The notes below the pieces were generated by a model that did not search any database, was not told where the DNA came from, and saw nothing but the letters and a program-made list of their open reading frames with translations. A DNA stretch of 10,529 nt from Candidatus Nealsonbacteria bacterium CG08_land_8_20_14_0_20_36_22 (GTDB lineage: Bacteria; Patescibacteriota; Minisyncoccia; Minisyncoccales; GWA2-38-27), in NCBI GenBank assembly GCA_002774555.1, contig PEYC01000055.1:1-10529 (forward strand), in the 5' to 3' direction. Within the stretch, counting starts at the first letter, position 1; each line of letters begins with the position of its first letter. Both the position numbers and the translations under genes were made by a program. Shown here piece by piece: positions 5,372 to 10,529 of the stretch.

Positions 5372-6967
5372 ATTTTTGAACTCCATTTTAATCCTAAACT
5401 CAAAGAAGAAGAAATTTTTGACAGTTTTGTTTTTCAGCCGGAAAATGTTTATGAAAAAAAACTGGGCAGTTTATATATGGTAGGAGAACTCCAAAATACC
5501 CTGCCCCAGAATTTAAAATTTTTAGACAAGGTGGCTGGAGTTATTAAAAAGAACTACTATACTCTTTCTGCCAAATCGCCGGAAAAAGCCCTTTCTAATT
5601 GCCTAAAAAAAATAAACGAGTATTTAGACCAAGAAATAAAAAAAGACAATGTCAGCTGGCTGGGAAATTTAAATTTCGCCGTTCTTTCTTTAAGTAACTC
5701 CAGTTTAACTTTTACTAAATCGGGCGAGCTTAAAATTTTACTTTTGAGAAAAGGCCAGCTCATTGACATTGGAAAAGAACTTGATTTGCGGGAAATTGAA
5801 CCCTATCCAATAAAAATTTTTCTTAATATCGCTTCTGGTAAACTAATTGAAAATGACGCGATTCTGGTTTTGACCAAAGATGTTTTTGAATTCTTCCAAC
5901 AGCAAAATCTCCTTGTTAAACTCGCTCAATCAGAAAATGTTGACTCAAAAAAAATCAAGGAAATTCTCCCCCCCCACCTTTTTCAAAAAGGTGGGGGCGC
6001 AAAGGTCTCTGGAATTTGCTTTTTAGCTGTTGTGAAACCAGAAGATAAAAAAATAAACCCCGCACCATTTTTCAAGAAGATAGTTCGGGCAAACAAAATA
6101 GACAAAAAATGGTGCGGGGTAAAGATAAAAATATTGTCCAAGATTAAACTTTCCAAAATTAAATTTCCCAAGATTAAACTACCCCACCTAAAAATCCCCA
6201 TTAAAAAATCTGGAACCATAATAGAAAAATTTCAACTCAAAAAAAATGCCAAAAAGAAATTGGTTCTAATTTTTACTTTAATCGCTGTTCTTATTTTTGG
6301 TTTTTTTATTTTTAAAGAGGCCGGCGAAAAAAAAGAGAAGGCAATTAAAAAATCTCTGACTGAAATAGAAGATTTGGAAAAATTAAACAAATTAGAGAAA
6401 ATTGAAAATCCGGAAATTGTGCCGAGCCCTGACCCCAATTTATTCTTTTCCTTTTCCAGTTCTCTTATTAAACCTCCTCTATTTGAATTTAATTTTGATT
6501 TATCCGCATCCTATCTTCACAATCTTTATTTCTTAGAAAAGAAAACCTGCAGAATTATAAAATATCTTTATCTCGGGACAGAGAATTGGGCTGAACCCAC
6601 AATTTGGAAAGGAGCAGACGAACACTGCGCCGAACCAAAAGCAATGGTTGTTGACGGTTCAATATGGCTCTTAAACTCAGACAACTCTCTTGTCCGCTAT
6701 TACGGAGGTTCCTGGCAGGAAACTCTAAAACCTGACTTCTTTCCCTCTCCAGAGAATATCACAAAAATAGAAACCAAAAAAAATCTCCCCTATCTCTATC
6801 TTTTAGAGCCCGTAAATAAACGAGTAATTATTATTGATAAAACAGGAGCAATCGTCAGGCAATTCCAGAGCGAAAAGTTTGACAATTTAAAAAACCTCGC
6901 CATTTCCGAAGACGGCAAAACAATCTATCTTCTCAACGACTCAGAAGTTTATAAAATAGAGATTTAA
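5366..6967 (+). CDS. Divergent PP2C-like membrane protein with propeller-like C-terminus
   Basis: The 533-residue protein starts at the ATG at 5366; an earlier in-frame ATG at 5297 lies inside the tRNA and is rejected. Residues about 28-225 look like a divergent PP2C/SpoIIE-type fold (FAVLSLSNSSLTFTKSGELK near 104-123, LIENDAILVLTKDVFEFF near 160-177, SGICFLAVV near 215-223). The metal-binding aspartates of active phosphatases are not visible, so it is probably a pseudo-phosphatase or sensor. A basic repeat (KIKLSKIKFPKIKLP) precedes one membrane helix (about 299-316). A coiled-coil-like Lys/Glu stretch follows (320-350). The last about 170 residues read as beta-propeller strands (WLLNSDNSLVRYY, LYLLEPVNKRVIIID, AISEDGKTIYLLND) and probably lie outside the cell. 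No Shine-Dalgarno sequence is present. Function unknown; signalling across the membrane is a guess. Confidence 0.8.
   Translation: MQIFELHFNPKLKEEEIFDSFVFQPENVYEKKLGSLYMVGELQNTLPQNLKFLDKVAGVIKKNYYTLSAKSPEKALSNCLKKINEYLDQEIKKDNVSWLGNLNFAVLSLSNSSLTFTKSGELKILLLRKGQLIDIGKELDLREIEPYPIKIFLNIASGKLIENDAILVLTKDVFEFFQQQNLLVKLAQSENVDSKKIKEILPPHLFQKGGGAKVSGICFLAVVKPEDKKINPAPFFKKIVRANKIDKKWCGVKIKILSKIKLSKIKFPKIKLPHLKIPIKKSGTIIEKFQLKKNAKKKLVLIFTLIAVLIFGFFIFKEAGEKKEKAIKKSLTEIEDLEKLNKLEKIENPEIVPSPDPNLFFSFSSSLIKPPLFEFNFDLSASYLHNLYFLEKKTCRIIKYLYLGTENWAEPTIWKGADEHCAEPKAMVVDGSIWLLNSDNSLVRYYGGSWQETLKPDFFPSPENITKIETKKNLPYLYLLEPVNKRVIIIDKTGAIVRQFQSEKFDNLKNLAISEDGKTIYLLNDSEVYKIEI
5971..5997. repeat. Perfect G/C-tipped palindrome inside a coding region
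   Basis: CCCCCACCTTTTT (5971-5983) is followed after one base by its exact reverse complement (5985-5997). It codes for PPHLFQKGGG just before the last strand of the PP2C-like domain, where a surface loop is expected, so it could be an in-frame insertion. Confidence 0.85.
6057..6120. repeat. Inverted repeat inside a coding region (16-bp arms)
   Basis: ACCCCGCACCATTTTT (6057-6072) recurs as its exact reverse complement at 6105-6120, 32 nt apart. It lies in the linker between the PP2C-like domain and the basic repeat. Arm length and spacing are close to those of the repeat at 4405-4465 (14-bp arms, 33 nt apart), though the arm sequences differ. Confidence 0.85.
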
Positions 6968-6970
6968 CAG

Positions 6971-7001
6971 AAAAACAGAGACCCGGGTCTCTGTTTTTTT
7001 T
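6971..7001. terminator. Bidirectional terminator between convergent genes
   Basis: A perfect palindrome of 14-bp arms (AAAAACAGAGACCC at 6971-6984 and its complement at 6985-6998) with a T-run follows the TAA of the PP2C-like gene by 3 nt. In the other direction it directly follows the TGA (7001-7003) of the surface-protein operon, so it serves both. Confidence 0.9.
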
Positions 7002-8164
7002 CAAACACTGCCTTCTTTTCTCTCTTTTTTCTTTTTAATTAACCACAAGCTCAAAAGTCCTATCAAAATCAGCCCGATTATTATTAAAATTACTTTAAGA
7101 TTAAAAGGAAACGCTCCAACTGCTGCCAGAAAGTTTCCTAAGCCAGTTGGTTCCTCAACCCCAACTTCAACCAATTCCGGTTTTTCAAGTCCTCCCACCG
7201 TTTCTTCTTTCTCTTCCTTGCCCGCCGTAACTCCGCCGGGAGCGGAGGCGGGTTCTTCCTTGCCCTCCGTAGCTGCCTCAGGAGCGTAGGAGGGTTCCTC
7301 TTCGCCAATACTTGCCCCTAAAGTGGTAAAACTGTGTTCCGTGCTTACTGCCAAAGACCCGTGGGAAACGCAACGGTAATAATATGTTGTCCCTGGAGTT
7401 AAATCCGTTAAAGTTACAGAGTGAGAAATTAATTTTGTGGAATCCTCTGGATCTGGAAAAGCATGAGGATAGCCATAATTAGATTTGGTCAAATCAAAAC
7501 TATAATTTTCTCCCTCGGCAGCATAAATCACTTGGCTGGTGGAAGAATAACTCGTTAGCCAAGTTATAATTACCTCAGTGGCTTCGATTTTCTCTGTTGA
7601 TTCGTTTGTAATAGTCAAACCAGAAGGCAAGAAACCTCCGCCTCCACCACCGCCGCCAGGCGTCAAACCACCTTCGGTTCCTTGAAATCCGATTAGAATA
7701 TCAAAACCAAGAGTTTTACCTTGAAAGGCATTGTTAGCTCCAGAATAAAAAGTCACAGTAAAATCATATTGGGCTTGATTCCCTCCGCCTAAATCAGAAA
7801 GATAAACTTCGCCTGCATTAAAAAATTGGGGAAGCGGACCATTATAAAGGCGAGCTACTCCTTCTTTAATCTCTAAATTTAAAGCATCGCCAAGCCGATT
7901 AGGATCGCTGACATTTATGGCTTCGGCAGCGATTCGTTGGGATTGACCACTGTTGTTTGTTACTTTCACCCAACGCATAATCCCTTCTCCAGGCAGAAAA
8001 TTCGCTTCATCAAATAAAGGACCTACTAAAGGCTTCCACTCTGTCCCTGTCCAATATTCAACAACCAACCCATCAACTTGAGCGTTTGCCGGTAAAACCA
8101 ATAAAAACCCGGCGCTAAAAATAGCGATTGAGATTATTAAAATTGTTTTTAATTTATTTTTCAT
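7001..8164 (-). CDS. TasA-like / fibronectin-III surface protein with C-terminal anchor
   Basis: The 387-residue protein starts at the ATG at 8164, which begins a clear signal peptide (MKNKLK, hydrophobic core, then PANA before Q29). A longer in-frame start inside the previous gene is rejected. Domains in order: a TasA/camelysin-like beta domain (about 31-162: FDEANFLPGE, RWVKVTNNSG, GFDILIGFQG), a run of Gly (169-177), and a fibronectin-III-like domain (about 182-283: ATEVIITWLTSYSSTSQVIY, LTPGTTYYYRC). A Glu/Pro/Ala stalk with two 14-residue repeats follows (about 287-345), then a membrane helix (357-376) with a Lys-rich cytoplasmic tail. It lies 4 bp after the lamin-tail gene and has no Shine-Dalgarno sequence, so coupling is likely. 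It probably sits on the outer face as part of, or an anchor for, a TasA-like fibre. Confidence 0.85.
   Translation of the reverse strand: MKNKLKTILIISIAIFSAGFLLVLPANAQVDGLVVEYWTGTEWKPLVGPLFDEANFLPGEGIMRWVKVTNNSGQSQRIAAEAINVSDPNRLGDALNLEIKEGVARLYNGPLPQFFNAGEVYLSDLGGGNQAQYDFTVTFYSGANNAFQGKTLGFDILIGFQGTEGGLTPGGGGGGGGFLPSGLTITNESTEKIEATEVIITWLTSYSSTSQVIYAAEGENYSFDLTKSNYGYPHAFPDPEDSTKLISHSVTLTDLTPGTTYYYRCVSHGSLAVSTEHSFTTLGASIGEEEPSYAPEAATEGKEEPASAPGGVTAGKEEKEETVGGLEKPELVEVGVEEPTGLGNFLAAVGAFPFNLKVILIIIGLILIGLLSLWLIKKKKERKEGSV
7214..7297. repeat. Two 42-bp tandem repeats, each a G/C hairpin, in the stalk
   Basis: Units 7214-7255 and 7256-7297 both begin TTCCTTGCCC. Each is internally self-complementary: CCCGC/GCGGG with CTCCGC/GCGGAG in the first, and CCCTCC/GGAGGG with GCT-CC/GG-AGC in the second. 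They encode the 14-residue repeat KEEPx2APx3TxG. Arm changes differ between units while pairing is kept, which suggests that the hairpin itself matters or is mobile. Confidence 0.7.
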
Positions 8165-8168
8165 TTTT

Positions 8169-9629
8169 TTATTCACTGATAACATCTGCCGGAGCTCCGG
8201 CCGGCGGTTCTGCTGGCGGTTCTGCGGGCGGTTCTGCGGGAGAAGGATCATTCTCCGGCACAATAACCGTCTCTTCTTCAATTGCTGGCTCTTTAATAAG
8301 AATTTCTTCTTCGATTGATTGTTCGGGTTCTAACTCTAATTCTGGTTCCACTTGAAGCTCTGTTTGCTCGGGCTCGGGCTCGGGCTCTGGCTCAGGTTCT
8401 TTCAATGGCTCTGACTGAGGGACATCTTCAAGCTCTTCTGGCTCGTTTATTAAAGTCTCGTCAGATTCTTGATTCTCAATCTGAGGTTCCTCTTCTATAA
8501 CTATAACTTCTTCTGTAGAAGGAGTGGCTGTTTCAAGAATCGGCTCTGGGATTTCCTCCTGGCCTGATGTTTCGTTGATTGCAAATAAATCAGAAATTCC
8601 AAATGGCTCTAACCTGTTTGGTCCTCCAGGCGTTGGCACAGGGTCATACCAAGGACCGGTCCCGTCAGGATAACGGGCATAGGACTTATTTTCAGGAGCC
8701 GGACCAATATAACTATAAGAATCAACCAAAGAGCCGCTGTTATGATATAAACTCACTGTATCGCCGCCATCATTATTCAAAATACAGCCATCTATAAAAA
8801 CAACCAGCCACTCATTGTCAGACCCTTTAGCTCCGATAACTGAAGAGTTATTATAAGTATTATCATCAGTAATTAAAATTTGGTGATTTGCTTCGTCTTC
8901 AATATACCAACCAGACAAATCAAAAGATTGATCCGAATGATTATTATAAAGCTCTATCCATTCCCCTGCTAATCCTTGCAGTTCGCAGTCACCGCCAAGA
9001 GGATTTGGCAAAAATTCGTTTAAAACCACGTAATCTTGAGCCAAGGCGTGAGGCACTCTTAGACTAACACGAGTAAACACCTTTTCCTGATCAGTAAAAC
9101 CAGAACCCTCGTTATACTTGTCCATATTTGTCTGCCAGGCCTTGAAATAAAAATTAAACTGGCAAGCCTTACCGTCTAAACTTGAAGTGTCGTTTTCATC
9201 TCCGGAAAAAGAAATCTTAAAGTTCCAGTTTTTATTTGGAGTAAAACCGGCAACCTCTACAATTTCGCTTGAAAGACCGACTAAACTGCCATTGTATTTT
9301 TCATCCCCCTCAAACATAGCCATAATATTCAAATAATCGCAAAGGTCTCCTTCAAGATCGCTTGCTTCTACTAAATGCTTAAACTCTAAACTTCCTTCAT
9401 TTCCAACCATTACATTCCTGACCGCCTGATTATTTGGATTTAGATTAAGAGAAAAATCTCCCAGACCTTTAGCTGAGAAATCTAAAGTGCCGGCTTGGTA
9501 AATATTTTCTGGCGAATTTTCTATATCGTTAAAATAACCAAAAGTTCTGCCAACAGCCAAAAGCCCGGTCCAGTTAAGGCCGACGATTACCAAAATCGCC
9601 AATATCTTTGTAATTGAATTTTTCACCAT
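8169..9629 (-). CDS. SipW-dependent TasA/camelysin-like protein with lamin-tail domain
   Basis: The 486-residue protein starts at the ATG at 9629; AAGGG (9637-9641) lies 7 nt upstream and overlaps the sipW stop. An earlier in-frame start within sipW is rejected. The N-terminus is a SipW-type signal: a hydrophobic stretch, then GRTFGYFNDIENS and AGTLDFSAKG (46-55). This closely resembles the cleavage region and start of Bacillus TasA (AFNDIKS, SGTLDLSAKE). The TasA-like domain covers about 32-190. A lamin-tail (LTD) domain spans 199-338 (VVLNEFLPNP, GEWIELYNN, DLSGWYIED, DGGDTVSLY, TPGGPNR). The rest is acidic and low-complexity, with EP and PAEP repeats and no membrane anchor. Likely the main exported fibre or layer subunit processed by the neighbouring SipW. 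Confidence 0.88.
   Translation of the reverse strand: MVKNSITKILAILVIVGLNWTGLLAVGRTFGYFNDIENSPENIYQAGTLDFSAKGLGDFSLNLNPNNQAVRNVMVGNEGSLEFKHLVEASDLEGDLCDYLNIMAMFEGDEKYNGSLVGLSSEIVEVAGFTPNKNWNFKISFSGDENDTSSLDGKACQFNFYFKAWQTNMDKYNEGSGFTDQEKVFTRVSLRVPHALAQDYVVLNEFLPNPLGGDCELQGLAGEWIELYNNHSDQSFDLSGWYIEDEANHQILITDDNTYNNSSVIGAKGSDNEWLVVFIDGCILNNDGGDTVSLYHNSGSLVDSYSYIGPAPENKSYARYPDGTGPWYDPVPTPGGPNRLEPFGISDLFAINETSGQEEIPEPILETATPSTEEVIVIEEEPQIENQESDETLINEPEELEDVPQSEPLKEPEPEPEPEPEQTELQVEPELELEPEQSIEEEILIKEPAIEEETVIVPENDPSPAEPPAEPPAEPPAGAPADVISE
8203..8238. repeat. Three 12-bp tandem repeats encoding PAEP
   Basis: GGCGGTTCTGC(T/G) occurs three times in a row at 8203-8214, 8215-8226 and 8227-8238, with a partial copy after. 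On the minus strand it codes for the PAEPPAEPPAEPP end of the lamin-tail protein. Such exact repeats can change number by slippage. Confidence 0.85.
8366..8397. repeat. Six-bp repeats encoding Glu-Pro
   Basis: CTCGGG-type hexamers (CTCGGG three times, then CTCTGG and CTCAGG) encode a run of EP dipeptides, residues about 411-420 of the lamin-tail protein. A rigid, negatively charged stalk is the likely result. Confidence 0.75.
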
Positions 9630-9639
9630 TTCAAAGCCC

Positions 9640-10152
9640 TTATTTGTTTTCTTTTTTCTTTTTCCTCTTTTTGACCTCCTCATAAATTTTTCTCGCTTCA
9701 TCAAAAATAATCAGGCCGGCTGGAATAATAATTATCAGCATAAAGCCGATTGGTTTTCTGGCAGCATCAACGGCAAAACCGGCATAAGGAACGGAAATTA
9801 ACGTTTTGCCGATAATTTCTCTTTTTGAAATTTCCCGCTGGTCAGACGCGTTATTGGCGTCGCCTTTGGTAACGTAAACCGGCGTGTTGTCAACCACTTT
9901 AATGTCATAAATCCGATGGGTTGTCGGCGATTTGGTTTTGGTGAGCTGTCCAAAAGTAATGACATCCCCTATTTTATAATCATCAATTGGTTTGACCATT
10001 ACCACACTTCCCATCTTGATTGCCGGCGACATTGAGCCGGACTGCACGGTCATAAACTTTATATTCCCGGTAATCGGTAAAACCGAAATAATCAGCAAAA
10101 CCGCGATAATAGCAATAAACCCCAGAAATACATAATAAAACCATTTTAACAT
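9640..10152 (-). CDS. sipW: Signal peptidase I of the SipW/ER type
   Basis: This 170-residue membrane protease has an N-terminal membrane helix (about 8-28). The catalytic serine lies in QSGSMSPAI (Ser40). His79 in TTHRIYDI takes the place of the lysine used by ordinary bacterial enzymes, and Asp98/Asp104 lie in KGDANNASD. A second hydrophobic helix (about 134-150) and a Lys-rich tail follow. The Ser-His-Asp arrangement is that of archaeal, eukaryotic ER and Bacillus SipW enzymes. In Bacillus, SipW cleaves TasA-type fibre proteins. Here the next gene starts 10 bp downstream and carries a SipW-type signal, so the substrate is evident from context. No Shine-Dalgarno sequence is seen before the ATG; only a -10-like box lies upstream. 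Confidence 0.93.
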   Translation of the reverse strand: MLKWFYYVFLGFIAIIAVLLIISVLPITGNIKFMTVQSGSMSPAIKMGSVVMVKPIDDYKIGDVITFGQLTKTKSPTTHRIYDIKVVDNTPVYVTKGDANNASDQREISKREIIGKTLISVPYAGFAVDAARKPIGFMLIIIIPAGLIIFDEARKIYEEVKKRKKKKENK

Positions 10153-10178
10153 ACTAACATTTTAACGTTTATTAACTC

Positions 10179-10207
10179 TTGACAGCCAATTATAATTTTG
10201 CTAATTT
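10179..10207 (+). promoter_or_regulatory. Possible promoter for the rightward RNA region
   Basis: TTGACA (10179-10184) is followed at 17 bp by TAATTT (10202-10207), preceded by TGC as an extended -10. Transcription would start near 10213, just before the first hairpin. The -10 is only a partial match. Confidence 0.35.
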
Positions 10208-10217
10208 GGAATAAAGC
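10189..10217 (-). promoter_or_regulatory. Possible promoter of the sipW operon
   Basis: The minus strand has TATAAT at 10189-10194 with a weak -35 (GCTTTA, 10212-10217) at 17 bp. The leader would be about 30 nt and contains no ribosome binding site. The -35 is poor, so this is tentative. Confidence 0.35.
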
Positions 10218-10290
10218 TGATATGGTTCGCACTGCGAGCCAAAATCAGGTGCTACGAAAAGGGTTTCTTGAAAAAGAGCCTTTTTTGTTT
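10213..10290 (+). ncRNA. Candidate small structured RNA upstream of the tRNA-like element
   Basis: The plus strand forms a long hairpin: CTGAT (10217-10221) pairs with ATCAG (10244-10248), and inside it GGTTCGC (10224-10230) pairs with GCGAGCC (10234-10240) with one G-U. The sequence GTGCTACG follows, then an intrinsic terminator. No reading frame of note is present. Segments 10216-10224 and 10244-10254 are perfectly complementary to the anticodon arm of the tRNA-like element downstream. I do not recognise a known RNA family. It could be a real small RNA, a leader of the tRNA-like transcript, or a rearranged relic. Confidence 0.4.
10257..10290 (+). terminator. Intrinsic terminator of the candidate small RNA
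   Basis: AAAAGG (10257-10262) pairs with CCTTTT (10279-10284), with further weaker pairs inside, followed by TTGTTT. The orientation and T-run suit rightward transcripts. Confidence 0.55.
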
Positions 10291-10311
10291 TAAAATTAGG
10301 ATTGTGGATCC

Positions 10312-10383
10312 GGGCCCGTAGTGTATATAATAACATATCAGCGTTAGCACCTGATGAAGCGGGTGTGAGCCCCGCCGGGTCCA
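10312..10383 (+). tRNA. tRNA-like element or degenerate tRNA with Ala-type acceptor
   Basis: A 72-nt cloverleaf has canonical arm lengths: acceptor GGGCCCG/CGGGTCC with G3:U70 (the alanine identity pair), TA at 8-9, D stem GTGT/ACAT, and anticodon stem TCAGC/CCTGA with a C-C mismatch. The variable loop is TGAA, the T arm is GCGGG/CCCGC, and the discriminator is A. Key tRNA marks are missing: the D loop ATATAATA has no GG, and the T loop is TGTGAGC rather than TTCNANY. The anticodon loop GTTAGCA has C at 37 and would give UAG (Leu) in a tRNA with Ala identity; AGC (Ala) can be read only in a shifted or 9-nt loop. CCA is not encoded at this end, but CGCCA follows. Probably a pseudo-tRNA or a non-decoding tRNA-like RNA. 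Confidence 0.5.
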
Positions 10384-10402
10384 CGCCAGAAAATCTCTTT
10401 TC

Positions 10403-10430
10403 CCAAAAAGGGGTTTTTTGGTTCCTTATT
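10403..10430 (+). terminator. Possible terminator after the tRNA-like element
   Basis: CCAAAAA (10403-10409) pairs with TTTTTGG (10415-10421) around GGGGT, followed by TTCCTTATTTTT. It is a weak hairpin, but its place 20 nt after the tRNA-like element fits a 3' end. Confidence 0.4.
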
Positions 10431-10433
10431 TTT

Positions 10434-10465
10434 ATGTTTAAATGTTCAAATGTTAAGATGTTAAA
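10434..10465. repeat. Four 8-bp tandem repeats, ATGTTNAN
   Basis: ATGTTTAA, ATGTTCAA, ATGTTAAG and ATGTTAAA follow each other without a gap. A related GTTAAAATGTTAGTATG stretch (minus strand) ends at the sipW start. The period of 8 is clear; function is unknown. Confidence 0.8.
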
Positions 10466-10485
10466 ATAACTTCAACCCTTTACAA

Positions 10486-10521
10486 GTTGCCCCAAATTGC
10501 CACAAGGAAGCTTGAGGCAAC
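10486..10521. repeat. Inverted repeat at the right edge
   Basis: GTTGCC (10486-10491) is complementary to GGCAAC (10516-10521), with a partly complementary interior. It may be part of a structured element or terminator continuing past the window; nothing more can be said. Confidence 0.35.
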
Positions 10522-10529
10522 CAAAAAGG

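Noticed and set aside
8165..8281. N-terminal extension of the FnIII protein into the lamin-tail gene
   Set aside because: The extension is an Arg/Gln-rich frame-shifted reading of the PAEP repeats; the ATG at 8164 starts a clean signal peptide.
9630..9704. N-terminal extension of the lamin-tail protein into sipW
   Set aside because: It is a Lys/Arg-rich reading of the sipW tail; the ATG at 9629 has a ribosome binding site and starts a SipW-type signal.
10350..10380. Hammerhead ribozyme suggested by CTGATGA followed by a GC hairpin
   Set aside because: The second core segment (GAAA) and a cleavage triplet in the right place are missing.
10190..10384. 64-residue reading frame on the minus strand across the tRNA-like region
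   Set aside because: Its start is the antisense of a tRNA 3' half, a well-known source of false proteins, and it runs through the hairpins and terminator. The structure explains the sequence better.
1..10529. CRISPR array, insertion sequence or prophage
   Set aside because: No regularly spaced direct repeats with unique spacers, no transposase or integrase, and no phage structural gene is visible.

Overview
The window looks like a chromosomal segment of an AT-rich bacterium of the Candidate Phyla Radiation (Patescibacteria, probably Parcubacteria-like). I infer this from the mix of families: a membrane-anchored Clp-type ATPase, a divergent PP2C-like membrane protein with a propeller-like end, and a SipW/TasA/lamin-tail surface operon. 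Other hints are the very tight spacing, many starts without a Shine-Dalgarno sequence, and a tRNA-Val with no encoded CCA. No marker gene in the window proves the lineage. The standard code fits: TGA stops sit right at terminators.

Left part (1-1600). The 5' end of mraZ, head of the usual dcw cell-division cluster, runs off the left edge on the minus strand. It is preceded by a promoter and an array of TGG-centred repeats with a 10-11 bp period. That array also reads as perfect and near DnaA boxes. Next is a minus-strand multi-pass membrane protein of unknown function with its own strong promoter and terminator. Then comes an XRE antitoxin whose HigB-type toxin has been reduced to a short remnant.

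Middle part (1600-7000). A two-gene minus operon encodes a small membrane protein and an 814-residue membrane-anchored Clp-like AAA+ protein. Its first ATPase module is degraded and both pore loops are missing. Divergent to it is a CDP-alcohol phosphatidyltransferase (phospholipid synthesis). After a shared bidirectional terminator comes tRNA-Val(CAC) on the minus strand. Divergent from the tRNA is a 533-residue PP2C-like/membrane/propeller-like protein.

Right part (7000-10152). A minus operon reads sipW signal peptidase, then a TasA/camelysin-like protein with a lamin-tail domain and a Glu/Pro-rich tail, then a TasA-like plus fibronectin-III protein with a C-terminal anchor. It ends at a terminator shared with the convergent PP2C-like gene. 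This is probably a system for exporting and building surface fibres or an envelope layer.

Far right (10153-10529). This gene-free stretch holds the most unusual signal. A tRNA-shaped RNA (10312-10383) has Ala-like G3:U70, no D-loop GG and no T-loop TTC. It is preceded by a short RNA-like segment with its own terminator, in which two blocks (9 and 11 nt) are perfectly complementary to the tRNA-like anticodon arm.

Several genes also carry G/C-rich inverted repeats inside coding linkers. They may be REP-like insertions.
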